NCBI RefSeq assembly: GCF_900104045.1
Contig: NZ_FNIN01000003.1
Coordinates: forward strand, 150,146-214,145
Direction of reading: 5' to 3'
DNA: 64,000 bases
DNA from: Desulfonauticus submarinus
GTDB lineage: Bacteria > Desulfobacterota > Desulfovibrionia > Desulfovibrionales > Desulfonatronovibrionaceae
Shown one piece after another: positions 19,302-27,051 of this stretch. How positions within the stretch are numbered: position 1 is the first letter of the stretch; each line of letters opens with the position of its first letter. Under the pieces are notes generated by a model. The model saw only the letters and a list, made by a program, of their open reading frames with translations. It ran no database searches and had not been told where the DNA came from. The position numbers were made by a program, and so were the translations under genes.

Positions 19302-19949
19302 ATGTCATTTTTAAAAGATATGAGTAAAAAGACAATTTTACACTTTTTGCTTTTTTCTTTACCATTAATAATTCTTTTTTGTCTTATCTACTTCATAGGC
19401 AACGAACAAGAAATTTTTTTATTTTTCAAAAAAATACGTATTTCTTACCCAAATCTAACTATTTTTTTTAAATTTATTACTGAGTTTGGAAATCCTATTT
19501 TTTATATTGTATATTCTATTATTCTGCTGAAGGGAATAAAAAGACATAATTTTAAACTAATTTACTTTAGTTTAATTTATCTTGTAGTTCAAATCTTAAT
19601 TTCTTTTTTAGGAGTTAGGATCTTAAAGATTACTCTTGGTCGACAACGTCCAGAATTTGGCTCTGCATTTACCTTTTTTTCCTTTGCAGCCAAAAATAAT
19701 TCTTTCCCTTCTGGGCATACTACTGAAATTTATGGAGCAACTCTTCCCTTGGTTTTAAAACAAAAAAATATTTTACTCACCTTAAGTTTAGGTATATTTT
19801 CTGCTTTAGTAGGGTTTTCTAGAATTTACCTTGGGAAACACCATCCTTCTGATGTCTTAGCAGGCTACTTTTTAGGAAGTATAGCTGGATACCTTATTTA
19901 TATCTTATGGAGAAAAAAATGCAAAAAACACAATATGTTAACAAGTTAG
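19302..19949 (+). CDS. PAP2-family membrane phosphatase
   Basis: Integral membrane lipid phosphatase of 215 residues with about five to six hydrophobic segments. The three catalytic motifs of type-2 phosphatidic acid phosphatases are present: KITLGRQRP near residue 109 (K-x6-R-P), PSGHT near residue 132 with the catalytic His, and SRIYLGKHHPSDV near residue 174. Likely substrates are undecaprenyl pyrophosphate, phosphatidate or lipid A phosphates, and the sequence does not decide which. The 3' end overlaps the downstream GT39 glycosyltransferase in another frame, suggesting the two act on the same lipid-linked sugar or lipid A pathway. Confidence 0.88.
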   Translation: MSFLKDMSKKTILHFLLFSLPLIILFCLIYFIGNEQEIFLFFKKIRISYPNLTIFFKFITEFGNPIFYIVYSIILLKGIKRHNFKLIYFSLIYLVVQILISFLGVRILKITLGRQRPEFGSAFTFFSFAAKNNSFPSGHTTEIYGATLPLVLKQKNILLTLSLGIFSALVGFSRIYLGKHHPSDVLAGYFLGSIAGYLIYILWRKKCKKHNMLTS

Positions 19950-21511
19950 AAACTTTTCTCAACAAACTAACCCATTATCCCCTTCTACTTTTAACAGCAA
20001 TATATTCTTTACATATTATTTTTACCTTAAATACCAGGGCGCTCTGGTTTTCAGATGAAGTACGATATGCAAATGTTTATGAAAATCTAATCAAGGCTAA
20101 AAAATGGCTTGTTTTATATCTAAATGGCCAGCCATACCCAGATAAGCCGCCTCTTTATTTTTGGTTTTTAGCCTTAATTTCATACTTAACATCTCTAAGC
20201 GGAGAAACTTTATTTTTTTTAGGCTCAGCAATAAGCGGCTTTTTCTATCTCATTCTAACTTATTTTTTAGGAAAAGTTACTTTACAAGATACTCAAAAAT
20301 CTTTCTTAGGAGCATGTTTACTTCTAACTAATTTTTATTTCTTAGGTCTTATTCATTATTTTAGAATGGATTTGTTATTTGCCTCATTTATTCTCTTTGC
20401 TCACTTAACTATTTATCATTTTATAAAAAGCCAAAAAACTGCTTATCTTTATGCTGGGTTTGGATTGTCCTTTTTAGCCTTACTTACTAAAGGACCTTTG
20501 GGTATTCTTTTTCCTCTGCTCACTCTTTTTTGTTTTAGTTTAGTGCAAAAACAACCAAAATTATTTTTTAACAAACATGTAGGATTCGGAATTTTAGGAA
20601 TTCTTTTGGGCGGATTACTTTGGCTATTAGGAGCTTATTATTTAGAAGGAAAAGAGTTTATCTCCAATATCCTTTATGACCAAATCTATAGGCGTGCCAC
20701 TCATACATGGCATCATCCTCATCCCTTTTATCACTATTTATTAGTATTTCCTCTTGTTGTTTTACCGTGGACCCTTTCTTTTATAAATTTCTCTAAAAAA
20801 GAATGGCAAAACTTATCCCACGGAGAATTATTTTTATTGGTATTTTTTAGTTCAGGATTTACCTTATTATCTTTAATTAGTATTAAAATTGCGATCTATC
20901 TCTTACCTCTCTTTGCCCCATTTTTCTTACTTCTGCATAAAAACCTTCAAACAGAGTCGCAACTTCTTAGCAAAGTAATGGGATATTTTTTTCTCATTCT
21001 TGCTATAAGTTTACCCTGGATAAATTTTCTTCCTAATCTTCCTCTCAAAATAAACGGTCTATTGGGTTTAGCAGGTATCTTAGCAATTTTAAGTATAATT
21101 TTAATAAAAAAGCCAGTTCCTAGTAAAACTTTGCCCATTTTTTTACTTTTAACAATGCCCTTAATTTTTATTTATACAGGAAAATATATAGCGCCTTCTC
21201 TTGACAAACTCATGAGCCCTAAAGAACAGGCTCTTCAGATAAAAAAATACATTAAAATGGGTTATTATCCTCTAGCCTATAAAATTTATTCAGGAATTTA
21301 TACTTATTATGCAAAACACAATATTGAAGAAACCAAAGACTTAACATATGTTGAAAAAATGCTTAAAGAAAAAAAGAAAATACTCTTGATTATGCCTGAA
21401 AAATATTTTAAAAAATGGAAAAGTAAACCTAAAATGATAAATATTGTTCATAAACAAAAAATTGTAGAAAAGGTTTACTATCTTATAACCAACCAACCTC
21501 AAGAGAGGTGA
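19919..21511 (+). CDS. GT39-type (ArnT/PMT-like) membrane glycosyltransferase
   Basis: Polytopic glycosyltransferase of about 530 residues with roughly twelve hydrophobic segments, taking sugar from a lipid carrier. The first periplasmic loop carries the acidic motif SDEVRYANVYENL near residue 32 and PYPDKPPLYFWF near residue 60, both typical of ArnT-like enzymes that decorate lipid A or proteins. A soluble C-terminal part of about 80 residues follows the last helix. I favour the ATG at 19919 (GGAG 6 nt upstream) over the one at 19907; either way it overlaps the PAP2 gene. Acceptor and sugar are unknown. Confidence 0.87.
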   Translation: MQKTQYVNKLETFLNKLTHYPLLLLTAIYSLHIIFTLNTRALWFSDEVRYANVYENLIKAKKWLVLYLNGQPYPDKPPLYFWFLALISYLTSLSGETLFFLGSAISGFFYLILTYFLGKVTLQDTQKSFLGACLLLTNFYFLGLIHYFRMDLLFASFILFAHLTIYHFIKSQKTAYLYAGFGLSFLALLTKGPLGILFPLLTLFCFSLVQKQPKLFFNKHVGFGILGILLGGLLWLLGAYYLEGKEFISNILYDQIYRRATHTWHHPHPFYHYLLVFPLVVLPWTLSFINFSKKEWQNLSHGELFLLVFFSSGFTLLSLISIKIAIYLLPLFAPFFLLLHKNLQTESQLLSKVMGYFFLILAISLPWINFLPNLPLKINGLLGLAGILAILSIILIKKPVPSKTLPIFLLLTMPLIFIYTGKYIAPSLDKLMSPKEQALQIKKYIKMGYYPLAYKIYSGIYTYYAKHNIEETKDLTYVEKMLKEKKKILLIMPEKYFKKWKSKPKMINIVHKQKIVEKVYYLITNQPQER

Positions 21512-21514
21512 AAA

Positions 21515-21898
21515 ATGAACATTTACCCATCTCTTTCAGCTCTAACGAGTTTTAGCACCTTGCAGGATGTAAGTGCTAATAATGTGGCTAATATAAACAC
21601 TCCAGAGTTTAAAGCTAGCAGAGCAGATCTGCAAACAGGTCCAGAAGATAAAGGAGTATATGTATCTCAAATTATCCAAAGCTCTGAACCTGGCCCCTTA
21701 GTAGAAAAAATAGAATTAGAACAAAATGAAACCACTAATTATGTGGAGCAAAAAAACGTGTTAGTAGAGGGGAGTAATACGGATCTGGCCACAGAAATGG
21801 TAAATCAAATTATAAATGAAAATTCTTTTGCAGCTAATGTAAAAAGTATTCAAACCTATGATAACATGGTAGGCTCTATTATCAATATCTTTGCATAA
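21515..21898 (+). CDS. Orphan FlgC-like flagellar rod protein
   Basis: A 127-residue protein with the two conserved ends of the axial rod family: an N-terminal rod motif SANNVANINTPEFKASR (about residues 20-36) and a C-terminal coiled segment NTDLATEMVNQIINENSF. The length and both motifs fit FlgC more than FlgB or FlgG. No other flagellar structural gene is nearby: it sits 3 nt after the GT39 gene and in front of small heat-shock genes. It could be a second, specialised rod subunit or a relic; a good GAGAGGTG ribosome site suggests it is translated. Export would use the flagellar type III route, so no signal peptide is expected. Confidence 0.78.
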   Translation: MNIYPSLSALTSFSTLQDVSANNVANINTPEFKASRADLQTGPEDKGVYVSQIIQSSEPGPLVEKIELEQNETTNYVEQKNVLVEGSNTDLATEMVNQIINENSFAANVKSIQTYDNMVGSIINIFA

Positions 21899-22083
21899 TA
21901 GACTTAAAGTTATTTTTTCCCTGCTGTTAAATTTTTACTAAAAAACCACTTATATAAATTTCAAAAATCAGAATTTCATATCATATCCATATGCCATAGC
22001 AGTGCTTGTTCCCCTAAATGCCCTTCCTAAACTCTATATTAACTGAGTCTAATTCAAGTTAAGAAAAAAATTAGGTCACCCTC

Positions 22084-22115
22084 TTGACTATTTTTCTTTT
22101 GTTTTTATTTATAAA
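22084..22115 (+). promoter_or_regulatory. Probable promoter of the hsp20 operon
   Basis: TTGACT at 22084-22089 is followed by an ATTTATAAA stretch at 22107-22115 at about the right distance for a housekeeping promoter (17-20 bp depending on the -10 chosen). No heat-shock sigma-32 consensus or CIRCE inverted repeat was found upstream. Confidence 0.5.
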
Positions 22116-22144
22116 AATGAAAATAAAACGTAGGAGGTGAACAA

Positions 22145-22558
22145 ATGGTTATAGATTTAGGTACATTTTATGATTTACCAAGACAATTTGATCGTATTTT
22201 TGATGAATTTTTTCGTCCAAGTGTTATAAGTCAGAAAAGAATAGCTTATCCACCAATTAATATTTATGAAGATGAAGACAATATTTATGTCTACAGTGAG
22301 CTTCCAGGACTTGAAATTGAAGATATTGAACTTACATTAACTGACGGTAGCCTTGTATTAAAAGGAGAAAGAAAAATAGAACAAGGTAATTATTATCGTC
22401 AAGAAAGGCCAACAGGAGTATTTCAAAGGATAATAAATTTAAATGTTCCTATTGATGCAGATAATATTAAAGCAAAAATGAAAAATGGATTATTAGAAAT
22501 AATACTCCCAAAATCTACTGCAAATAAACCTAAAAAAATTGAAATAGAAAGCAATTAA
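22145..22558 (+). CDS. Small heat-shock protein Hsp20 (copy 1)
   Basis: ATP-independent chaperone of 137 residues that holds unfolded proteins in large oligomers. The alpha-crystallin domain covers about residues 38-130: PPINIYEDEDNIYVYSELPG opens it, and the signature A-x-x-x-N-G-[VL]-L is present as KAKMKNGLLEIILPK near residue 116. The short N-terminus holds an FDEFFRPS-type aromatic segment. It leads a run of three hsp20 genes with 11-28 nt gaps, preceded by a strong AGGAGGTG ribosome site. Confidence 0.93.
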   Translation: MVIDLGTFYDLPRQFDRIFDEFFRPSVISQKRIAYPPINIYEDEDNIYVYSELPGLEIEDIELTLTDGSLVLKGERKIEQGNYYRQERPTGVFQRIINLNVPIDADNIKAKMKNGLLEIILPKSTANKPKKIEIESN

Positions 22559-22569
22559 GGAGGAGTAAA

Positions 22570-22938
22570 ATGACTCAAGCAATAAACAAAAAAGAACAAA
22601 CAAAAGAAATTGTATTTTCTCCATACACAGATATTGTAGAAAAAGAAGAAGGTTTTTATATTCTCATGGATATACCTGGAGTAGATAAACAGAATTTAGA
22701 CTTGGACTTAAAAGAAAATGAACTAGAAATAAAAGCAAAAGTAACATGGGATAAGCCAGAAAAGGCAAAAGATATTCATGTAGAATTTGTGCCAGGGGAA
22801 TTTCGACGTCAATTTACTATTTCAGAAATTGTAGACAAAGATAAAATTAAGGCTCACTTAAAAAATGGAGTACTCAGCCTTTTCTTACCTAAAGCTGAAA
22901 AAGCTAAACCAAGAAAAATTAGCATTACTGCAGAATAA
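22570..22938 (+). CDS. Small heat-shock protein Hsp20 (copy 2)
   Basis: The shortest of the three paralogues, at 122 residues, with little N-terminal arm before the alpha-crystallin domain (SPYTDIVEKEEGFYILMDIP). The C-terminal signature is KAHLKNGVLSLFLPK near residue 98, and the tail ends in the K-x-I-x-I-type ISITAE segment that docks between subunits. The short arm suggests it forms smaller or mixed oligomers with its neighbours; that is inference. It starts 11 nt after copy 1 behind AAGGAGGAG. Confidence 0.92.
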   Translation: MTQAINKKEQTKEIVFSPYTDIVEKEEGFYILMDIPGVDKQNLDLDLKENELEIKAKVTWDKPEKAKDIHVEFVPGEFRRQFTISEIVDKDKIKAHLKNGVLSLFLPKAEKAKPRKISITAE

Positions 22939-22966
22939 ATAAAATCTTAAAAAGGAGGTGAGAGCC

Positions 22967-23431
22967 ATGTTAGAAAAATTTGTACCAAGTTTAAGAAGAA
23001 AACAAGAAAGTGTTCTCACTCCTACGAGCAGTGTATTTGACTTATTTGATCAAATGGACAGAATGTTAAGAGAAACTTGGTGGGGCAATGGAGAGTTAAG
23101 TACTACTTTTGCTCCTGCAGTAGAAGTGAGAGAAAATGACGATGAGATAATCGTAAAAGCTGAAATTCCAGGCCTTGATACTAAAGATTTAGATGTAAGG
23201 CTAGAAAATAATTACCTTATTTTACAAGGTGAGAAAAAACAAGAATCTAAAAGTGAAAAAGACAATATTGTAAGAATGGAAGTAAGTTATGGTTCCTTTT
23301 ATAGGGCAATTCCTTTACCTTCTGAAGTAGATGAAAGTAAAATTAAGGCAAAATATAAAAAAGGAGTCTTAACTATTACTTTACCTAAAAGTGAAAAGGC
23401 TAAAGCGAAAAAAATTGCTATTGAAGGATAG
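22967..23431 (+). CDS. Small heat-shock protein Hsp20 (copy 3)
   Basis: A 154-residue class A-type small heat-shock protein, the longest of the three. The N-terminal arm includes DLFDQMDRMLRETWWGNGE, a usual aromatic substrate-binding region. The alpha-crystallin domain follows (PAVEVRENDDEIIVKAEIPG) and ends with KAKYKKGVLTITLPKSEKAK, the family signature. The ATG at 22967 is chosen because GGAGG lies 8 nt upstream; an in-frame GTG at 22958 is less likely. An intrinsic terminator follows about 30 nt after the stop. Confidence 0.93.
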   Translation: MLEKFVPSLRRKQESVLTPTSSVFDLFDQMDRMLRETWWGNGELSTTFAPAVEVRENDDEIIVKAEIPGLDTKDLDVRLENNYLILQGEKKQESKSEKDNIVRMEVSYGSFYRAIPLPSEVDESKIKAKYKKGVLTITLPKSEKAKAKKIAIEG

Positions 23432-23460
23432 TTTGCAGAATTCACTATGATAATAAATAA

Positions 23461-23496
23461 AAAAAGCTGAAAGCCAAGAGCTTTCAGCTTTTTTTT
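23461..23496 (+). terminator. Intrinsic terminator after hsp20 genes
   Basis: A perfect stem AAAAAGCTGAAAGC / GCTTTCAGCTTTTT with loop CAAGA, followed by more T residues. The A-run before it means it could also stop transcription coming leftward from tRNA-Leu. Confidence 0.9.
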
Positions 23497-23501
23497 ATCT
23501 C

Positions 23502-23591
23502 TGGTGCCCGGGGCCAGACTCGAACTGGCACGGTACAATGTACCGAGGGATTTTAAGTCCCTTGCGTCTACCAAAATTCCGCCACCCGGGC
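23502..23591 (-). tRNA. tRNA-Leu (TAA)
   Basis: A 90-nt class II tRNA on the minus strand with encoded CCA. Acceptor stem GCCCGGG/CCCGGGC; anticodon stem GGGA/TCCC around loop CTTAAAA, anticodon TAA; long variable arm CGGTACATTGTACCG, which forms its own hairpin as expected of tRNA-Leu; T arm CCAGTTCGAGTCTGG. Confidence 0.97.
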
Positions 23592-23608
23592 GTCATAGGA
23601 AGAAGTCT

Positions 23609-23635
23609 TTTATACCTAAATGATTTCGCCGTCAA
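23609..23635 (-). promoter_or_regulatory. Probable promoter of tRNA-Leu
   Basis: On the minus strand TTGACG (23630-23635) and TATAAA (23609-23614) lie 15 bp apart, slightly short; a 17-bp reading gives TAAAAG. The tRNA starts about 17 nt downstream. Confidence 0.5.
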
Positions 23636-23805
23636 CTTTTTTATTCAATTTTTACTAAATTAAAAATATCACTATCTTAAATTTTTTCGCTCTCTACTCT
23701 ATCTCTACTCTATTCTAAACCAAAAAACTTTTTATTCATATTATTTATTATTATTGAAAAATAATTTAAACAGATATACATTTGTTTAGAAAAAGAGATT
23801 AGCCT

Positions 23806-24825
23806 ATGATTTTAAAAAAATTTCTTAACCCTGTATTTTCTTGGATCCAAGTTGAGATTACTTCCAATTGTAATGCTCAATGTACCTATTGTCCTCATAC
23901 TATTTTAAAACCTTACTGGATAAAAAGAGACATTCCTTTAAATATACTTGAAGCACTTAATCCACTTCTAAGGAATGTAGAACTTGTTTACCTTCAAGGC
24001 TGGGGAGAACCTCTACTCTATCCTAACCTATTAGAAATGATCTCCTACTTAAAAAATAAAAAAATTAAGGTAGGATTAACAACAAATGGGATGTTATTAA
24101 ATGACAATATGTTAAACCAAATACTCTCTTCAAGGCTCGATATCCTAGCTTTTTCCCTTGCAGGTACAACTCCTGCGACCAATGATTCTATTCGCAAAGG
24201 CACTTCCTTTAAAAAAATTATATCATTAGCTCAAAACATAAAACATTATAAACAATTACACAATATTCAGACTCCAGCACTACATTTAGCCTATATAGTA
24301 TTTAAATCTACCTTTAATGAACTAGAAGGTCTTTTATCTATTATAAAACAACAAATTTTTTCAGAAATTGTAATCAATCCTCTTACTTTATGTTTAACTC
24401 CAGAATTAGAAAATGAATTAATTTTTATAGAAAATCTTACAAACCAACAAAAAAAACTTTTAAATCTTTTAAAAAACATGGCCAAACGTTATAATACAAA
24501 TTTAGCTATAAATCTTCTCCAAAAACAACATTCTCCATGTACAGAAAATATACAATGGTCAACTACGATTGGTTCTAATAAACAAATATACCCCTGTGTT
24601 TTTCACATGTTACCAATCAAAGGGAAAACAACACATTACTATTTTCATAAAAAATACTACTTAAAGCCACAAAACTTTGGAGACCTTAATAAAAATTCTT
24701 TAAAAGAAATATGGTGGGATAAGAAATATAGACTGTTTAGAAAACATCATTTAAAAAATAGACTAGAACCATATCAATGTTCTAAGTGCTATAAAAGACA
24801 TATAAAAAGTGAAATTTTAAATTAA
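23806..24825 (+). CDS. Radical SAM protein with SPASM-like C-terminus
   Basis: A 339-residue radical SAM enzyme. The cluster-binding motif is SNCNAQCTYCPH near residue 20 (C-x3-C-x2-C). The GLTTNGMLL segment near residue 90 is typical of the SPASM/MoaA-like group. Near the C-terminus, single cysteines (YPCVFHM, HSPCTE) and CSKCYKRH suggest an auxiliary iron-sulfur site. No substrate can be named; no peptide precursor or partner gene is adjacent. Its 3' end overlaps by 4 nt the convergent small gene on the other strand. Confidence 0.85.
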   Translation: MILKKFLNPVFSWIQVEITSNCNAQCTYCPHTILKPYWIKRDIPLNILEALNPLLRNVELVYLQGWGEPLLYPNLLEMISYLKNKKIKVGLTTNGMLLNDNMLNQILSSRLDILAFSLAGTTPATNDSIRKGTSFKKIISLAQNIKHYKQLHNIQTPALHLAYIVFKSTFNELEGLLSIIKQQIFSEIVINPLTLCLTPELENELIFIENLTNQQKKLLNLLKNMAKRYNTNLAINLLQKQHSPCTENIQWSTTIGSNKQIYPCVFHMLPIKGKTTHYYFHKKYYLKPQNFGDLNKNSLKEIWWDKKYRLFRKHHLKNRLEPYQCSKCYKRHIKSEILN

Positions 24826-25076
24826 ATATCTCCATTCTCTTTTATTTTTTTGTCTTCATAAGGTACTAACTTTCTTCTATACCATTCCAACTTAGCATGT
24901 TCCATAGCAGAAGAACACATACTAAGGTTTGCATAACTTTCTCCTATTCTTTCTATTAATAAGCAGCTTAGCTTATAAAAACAATAATTTAATTCTCCTT
25001 CATTTTTTATAGATTTTGCTATTTCTTCTAAATATTTATCAAACAATTCCCTTTTATTTTTGTCAATATAAGGCAT
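24822..25076 (-). CDS. Small conserved protein, DUF6899-like
   Basis: An 84-residue protein with no signal peptide or membrane segment. It opens with MPYIDKNKRELFDKYLEEIA, and continues as helices with two conserved-looking cysteines and an EWYRRKLVPYED segment near the end. The MPYI start and size recall the DUF6899 family, which I can name only tentatively. It is the last gene of a three-gene cassette after a radical SAM gene and a MoaD-like gene, beginning exactly where the MoaD-like gene stops. Its function is unknown. Confidence 0.65.
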   Translation of the reverse strand: MPYIDKNKRELFDKYLEEIAKSIKNEGELNYCFYKLSCLLIERIGESYANLSMCSSAMEHAKLEWYRRKLVPYEDKKIKENGDI

Positions 25077-25361
25077 TTAAAATCTCCTTTTTTTAGAATC
25101 TTTTATTCCAAGTAAATGTCTATATGGCCCAGGGATTCCTGGCGGAACTAGCCCTACTCTGTCTCCATCTTTTAATCTTGTATCAAATGGAACTATTTTC
25201 CCATTTACAAAACAAGCTTCTACTTCTTCATCAGATAAATTATAATATTCTAAAAGATCTTGTATTGTTTTGACAAAAAGAGGAAGTTTAACTTCTGTAT
25301 TTAAATTCATCTCTTTTAGCTTAAAATATAAAGGACCAAAAGCATTAAATAATATCTTCAT
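25077..25361 (-). CDS. MoaD/ThiS-like ubiquitin-fold protein
   Basis: A 94-residue beta-grasp protein like the sulfur carriers MoaD and ThiS: the N-terminal strand MKILFNAFG, the central helix TIQDLLEYYNL and FVNGKIVPFDTRLKDGDRVGLVPP are all standard. The classic carrier ends in Gly-Gly, but here the segment continues as PPGIPGPYRHLLG and a basic tail, so thiocarboxylate formation would need trimming or does not occur. It overlaps the upstream radical SAM gene by 17 nt. A molybdopterin, tungsten-enzyme or thiolation link is possible but not shown; no moeB/thiF gene is nearby. Confidence 0.75.
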   Translation of the reverse strand: MKILFNAFGPLYFKLKEMNLNTEVKLPLFVKTIQDLLEYYNLSDEEVEACFVNGKIVPFDTRLKDGDRVGLVPPGIPGPYRHLLGIKDSKKRRF

Positions 25362-27006
25362 TTTTACCTTCTATAAATTTACTTATCCCACATTGAGAAC
25401 ACTTAAAGCAGTCTTTTTTACACGAACTTGTCTGTTTTTGTTTATAAAAAAATAAAAACTCTTTGTATAGATATTCTTTATTAATGCCTTGAATAATATT
25501 GTCCCAAGGAAATACTGTATCCTTATCTTTTTCTTTTAAATATTGTTTAATTTTTTTGTATTCTTTTTTATAGGCCTTAATCCAAGAGTTCTCATTTAAG
25601 GCAGTTTCAATAAATGAAAAAGTTTGCTCATCTCCTCTAGCTAATACTGCCTGAATGTGGGATAAAATAGGTTTTTCTCCACTAAATCTTATTCCTGAAA
25701 ATTTTTTCACTATTTTTTTAAATTTCTTTATTTTTTCTTCTAAAATATCTAAATCTTCTACGCCAATCCATTGTAAAGGGGTCCAGGGTTTTGGTACTAA
25801 AATGCTAGCACTAATTTGGATTAAATCTAGTCCCTTTTTCTTTTTTCCTTTTGCCTCTGCTCTAACTTTATTTAATCTATTCAAAAAAATTTCTAGTTCT
25901 TTAAAATCATCTTCTTGTTCATTTGGAAAGCCTAAAATAAAATATAATTTTAAGGTGTTAAATTGTAATTTAGAAATATTACTTACTACTTCCCAAAATT
26001 TTTTCTCTGGAAACTTTTTGTTTATAGATTGACGAATTTTAAGACTTATACCTTCAACAGCCAAAGTAATACTTCTTATACCTTGTTTACGCAAAAAAAT
26101 AAGAAAGTCTTTGTCTAAGGCTTCGATTCTAAGAGAAGAAAGACTAAATTTTATTTTATTTTCTGCCAACCAATATAAAAACTCTTTTAAATAAGGCCAA
26201 TCAGTTAAGGCAGTGCCAACTAATCCAACTTTTTTAGGCTGTACTTTTTTTATAATCTCTTTAGCTGTTTTTAAGGAAATTTCCCGAAAAGGGCGATAAA
26301 TATATCCTGCGGCACAAAATCTACAACCATAAAGGCATCCTCTATTTATCTCCAGTAAAAAAGTATCTGGGAAAGCACTTTTATTGGACACAAAAAGAGA
26401 ATATGCAGGAAAAAAAGAAGATTGAAATACCCGTCTTGCTTTTTTTTCTTTTGTAAGAACACAGTCCCAACTAAGCGCCAACTCTACCAAATCATTTTTT
26501 TGAGCACCCTGTAAGTAAGCCCTTTTTAAATTTTGCAAAAGAGGTACAAAATCCTTTTCACTTTCTCCCACAAACATAAAATCAAAAGCAGGTAACAAGG
26601 GAAATGGATTAAGAAAGGCTAAAGGGCCACCACCAATTAAAAGAGGGAAGTGTGTTCTGTGTTGGGCTTTAAGAGAAAAGTTATGTTTCTTAAGATAACG
26701 CAAGATATTTAAAGCATCTAATTCAAAATTAAGACTAAAACACCAAATAGGGAAGGAGGAGAGAGGAAGATGATTGTCAAGGGATTTAAAATCTTTTTCA
26801 TCTTCCCCTTGTCCACAAAATCGTTCTACTACAAAATCATCCTCTTTAATCAAAGATCTAAAAACAGCTTGCCAGCCCAGCGTAGAAAGAGCTAAGTTTT
26901 TTTTCTCAGGAAAAATTAAAGCTATTGGTAACCTTCCTCCCCACTCTCGGGAAGGAACCTTATCTCTACCCCAAAATAAAATTTCTTTGTCTAAATTAAA
27001 ACTCAA
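25345..27006 (-). CDS. Radical SAM protein, TIGR03960-like N-terminal family
   Basis: A 553-residue B12-type radical SAM protein. The N-terminal 200 residues include LPLLIGGGPLAFLNPFP and resemble a cobalamin-binding-like domain; the radical SAM domain starts with INRGCLYGCRFCAAGYIYRP near residue 220 (C-x3-C-x2-C). Near the C-terminus a cysteine-rich SCKKDCFKCSQCGIS likely binds zinc or another cluster. It resembles the uncharacterised TIGR03960/TIGR03936-type radical SAM group. The chemistry is unknown. It follows ftsZ by about 45 bp on the same strand and overlaps the MoaD-like gene. Confidence 0.8.
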   Translation of the reverse strand: MSFNLDKEILFWGRDKVPSREWGGRLPIALIFPEKKNLALSTLGWQAVFRSLIKEDDFVVERFCGQGEDEKDFKSLDNHLPLSSFPIWCFSLNFELDALNILRYLKKHNFSLKAQHRTHFPLLIGGGPLAFLNPFPLLPAFDFMFVGESEKDFVPLLQNLKRAYLQGAQKNDLVELALSWDCVLTKEKKARRVFQSSFFPAYSLFVSNKSAFPDTFLLEINRGCLYGCRFCAAGYIYRPFREISLKTAKEIIKKVQPKKVGLVGTALTDWPYLKEFLYWLAENKIKFSLSSLRIEALDKDFLIFLRKQGIRSITLAVEGISLKIRQSINKKFPEKKFWEVVSNISKLQFNTLKLYFILGFPNEQEDDFKELEIFLNRLNKVRAEAKGKKKKGLDLIQISASILVPKPWTPLQWIGVEDLDILEEKIKKFKKIVKKFSGIRFSGEKPILSHIQAVLARGDEQTFSFIETALNENSWIKAYKKEYKKIKQYLKEKDKDTVFPWDNIIQGINKEYLYKEFLFFYKQKQTSSCKKDCFKCSQCGISKFIEGKNEDII

Positions 27007-27051
27007 AACTATTAATCAGCCTAATACCTAAATACCCTATAATTTATATTT

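Noticed and set aside
22050..22144. CIRCE or sigma-32 heat-shock control of the hsp20 genes
   Set aside because: Neither the inverted TTAGCACTC repeat nor a CTTGAAA/CCCCAT pair was found.
23299..23574. Minus-strand frame over hsp20 end and tRNA-Leu
   Set aside because: It covers a tRNA and a terminator; it is a chance frame.
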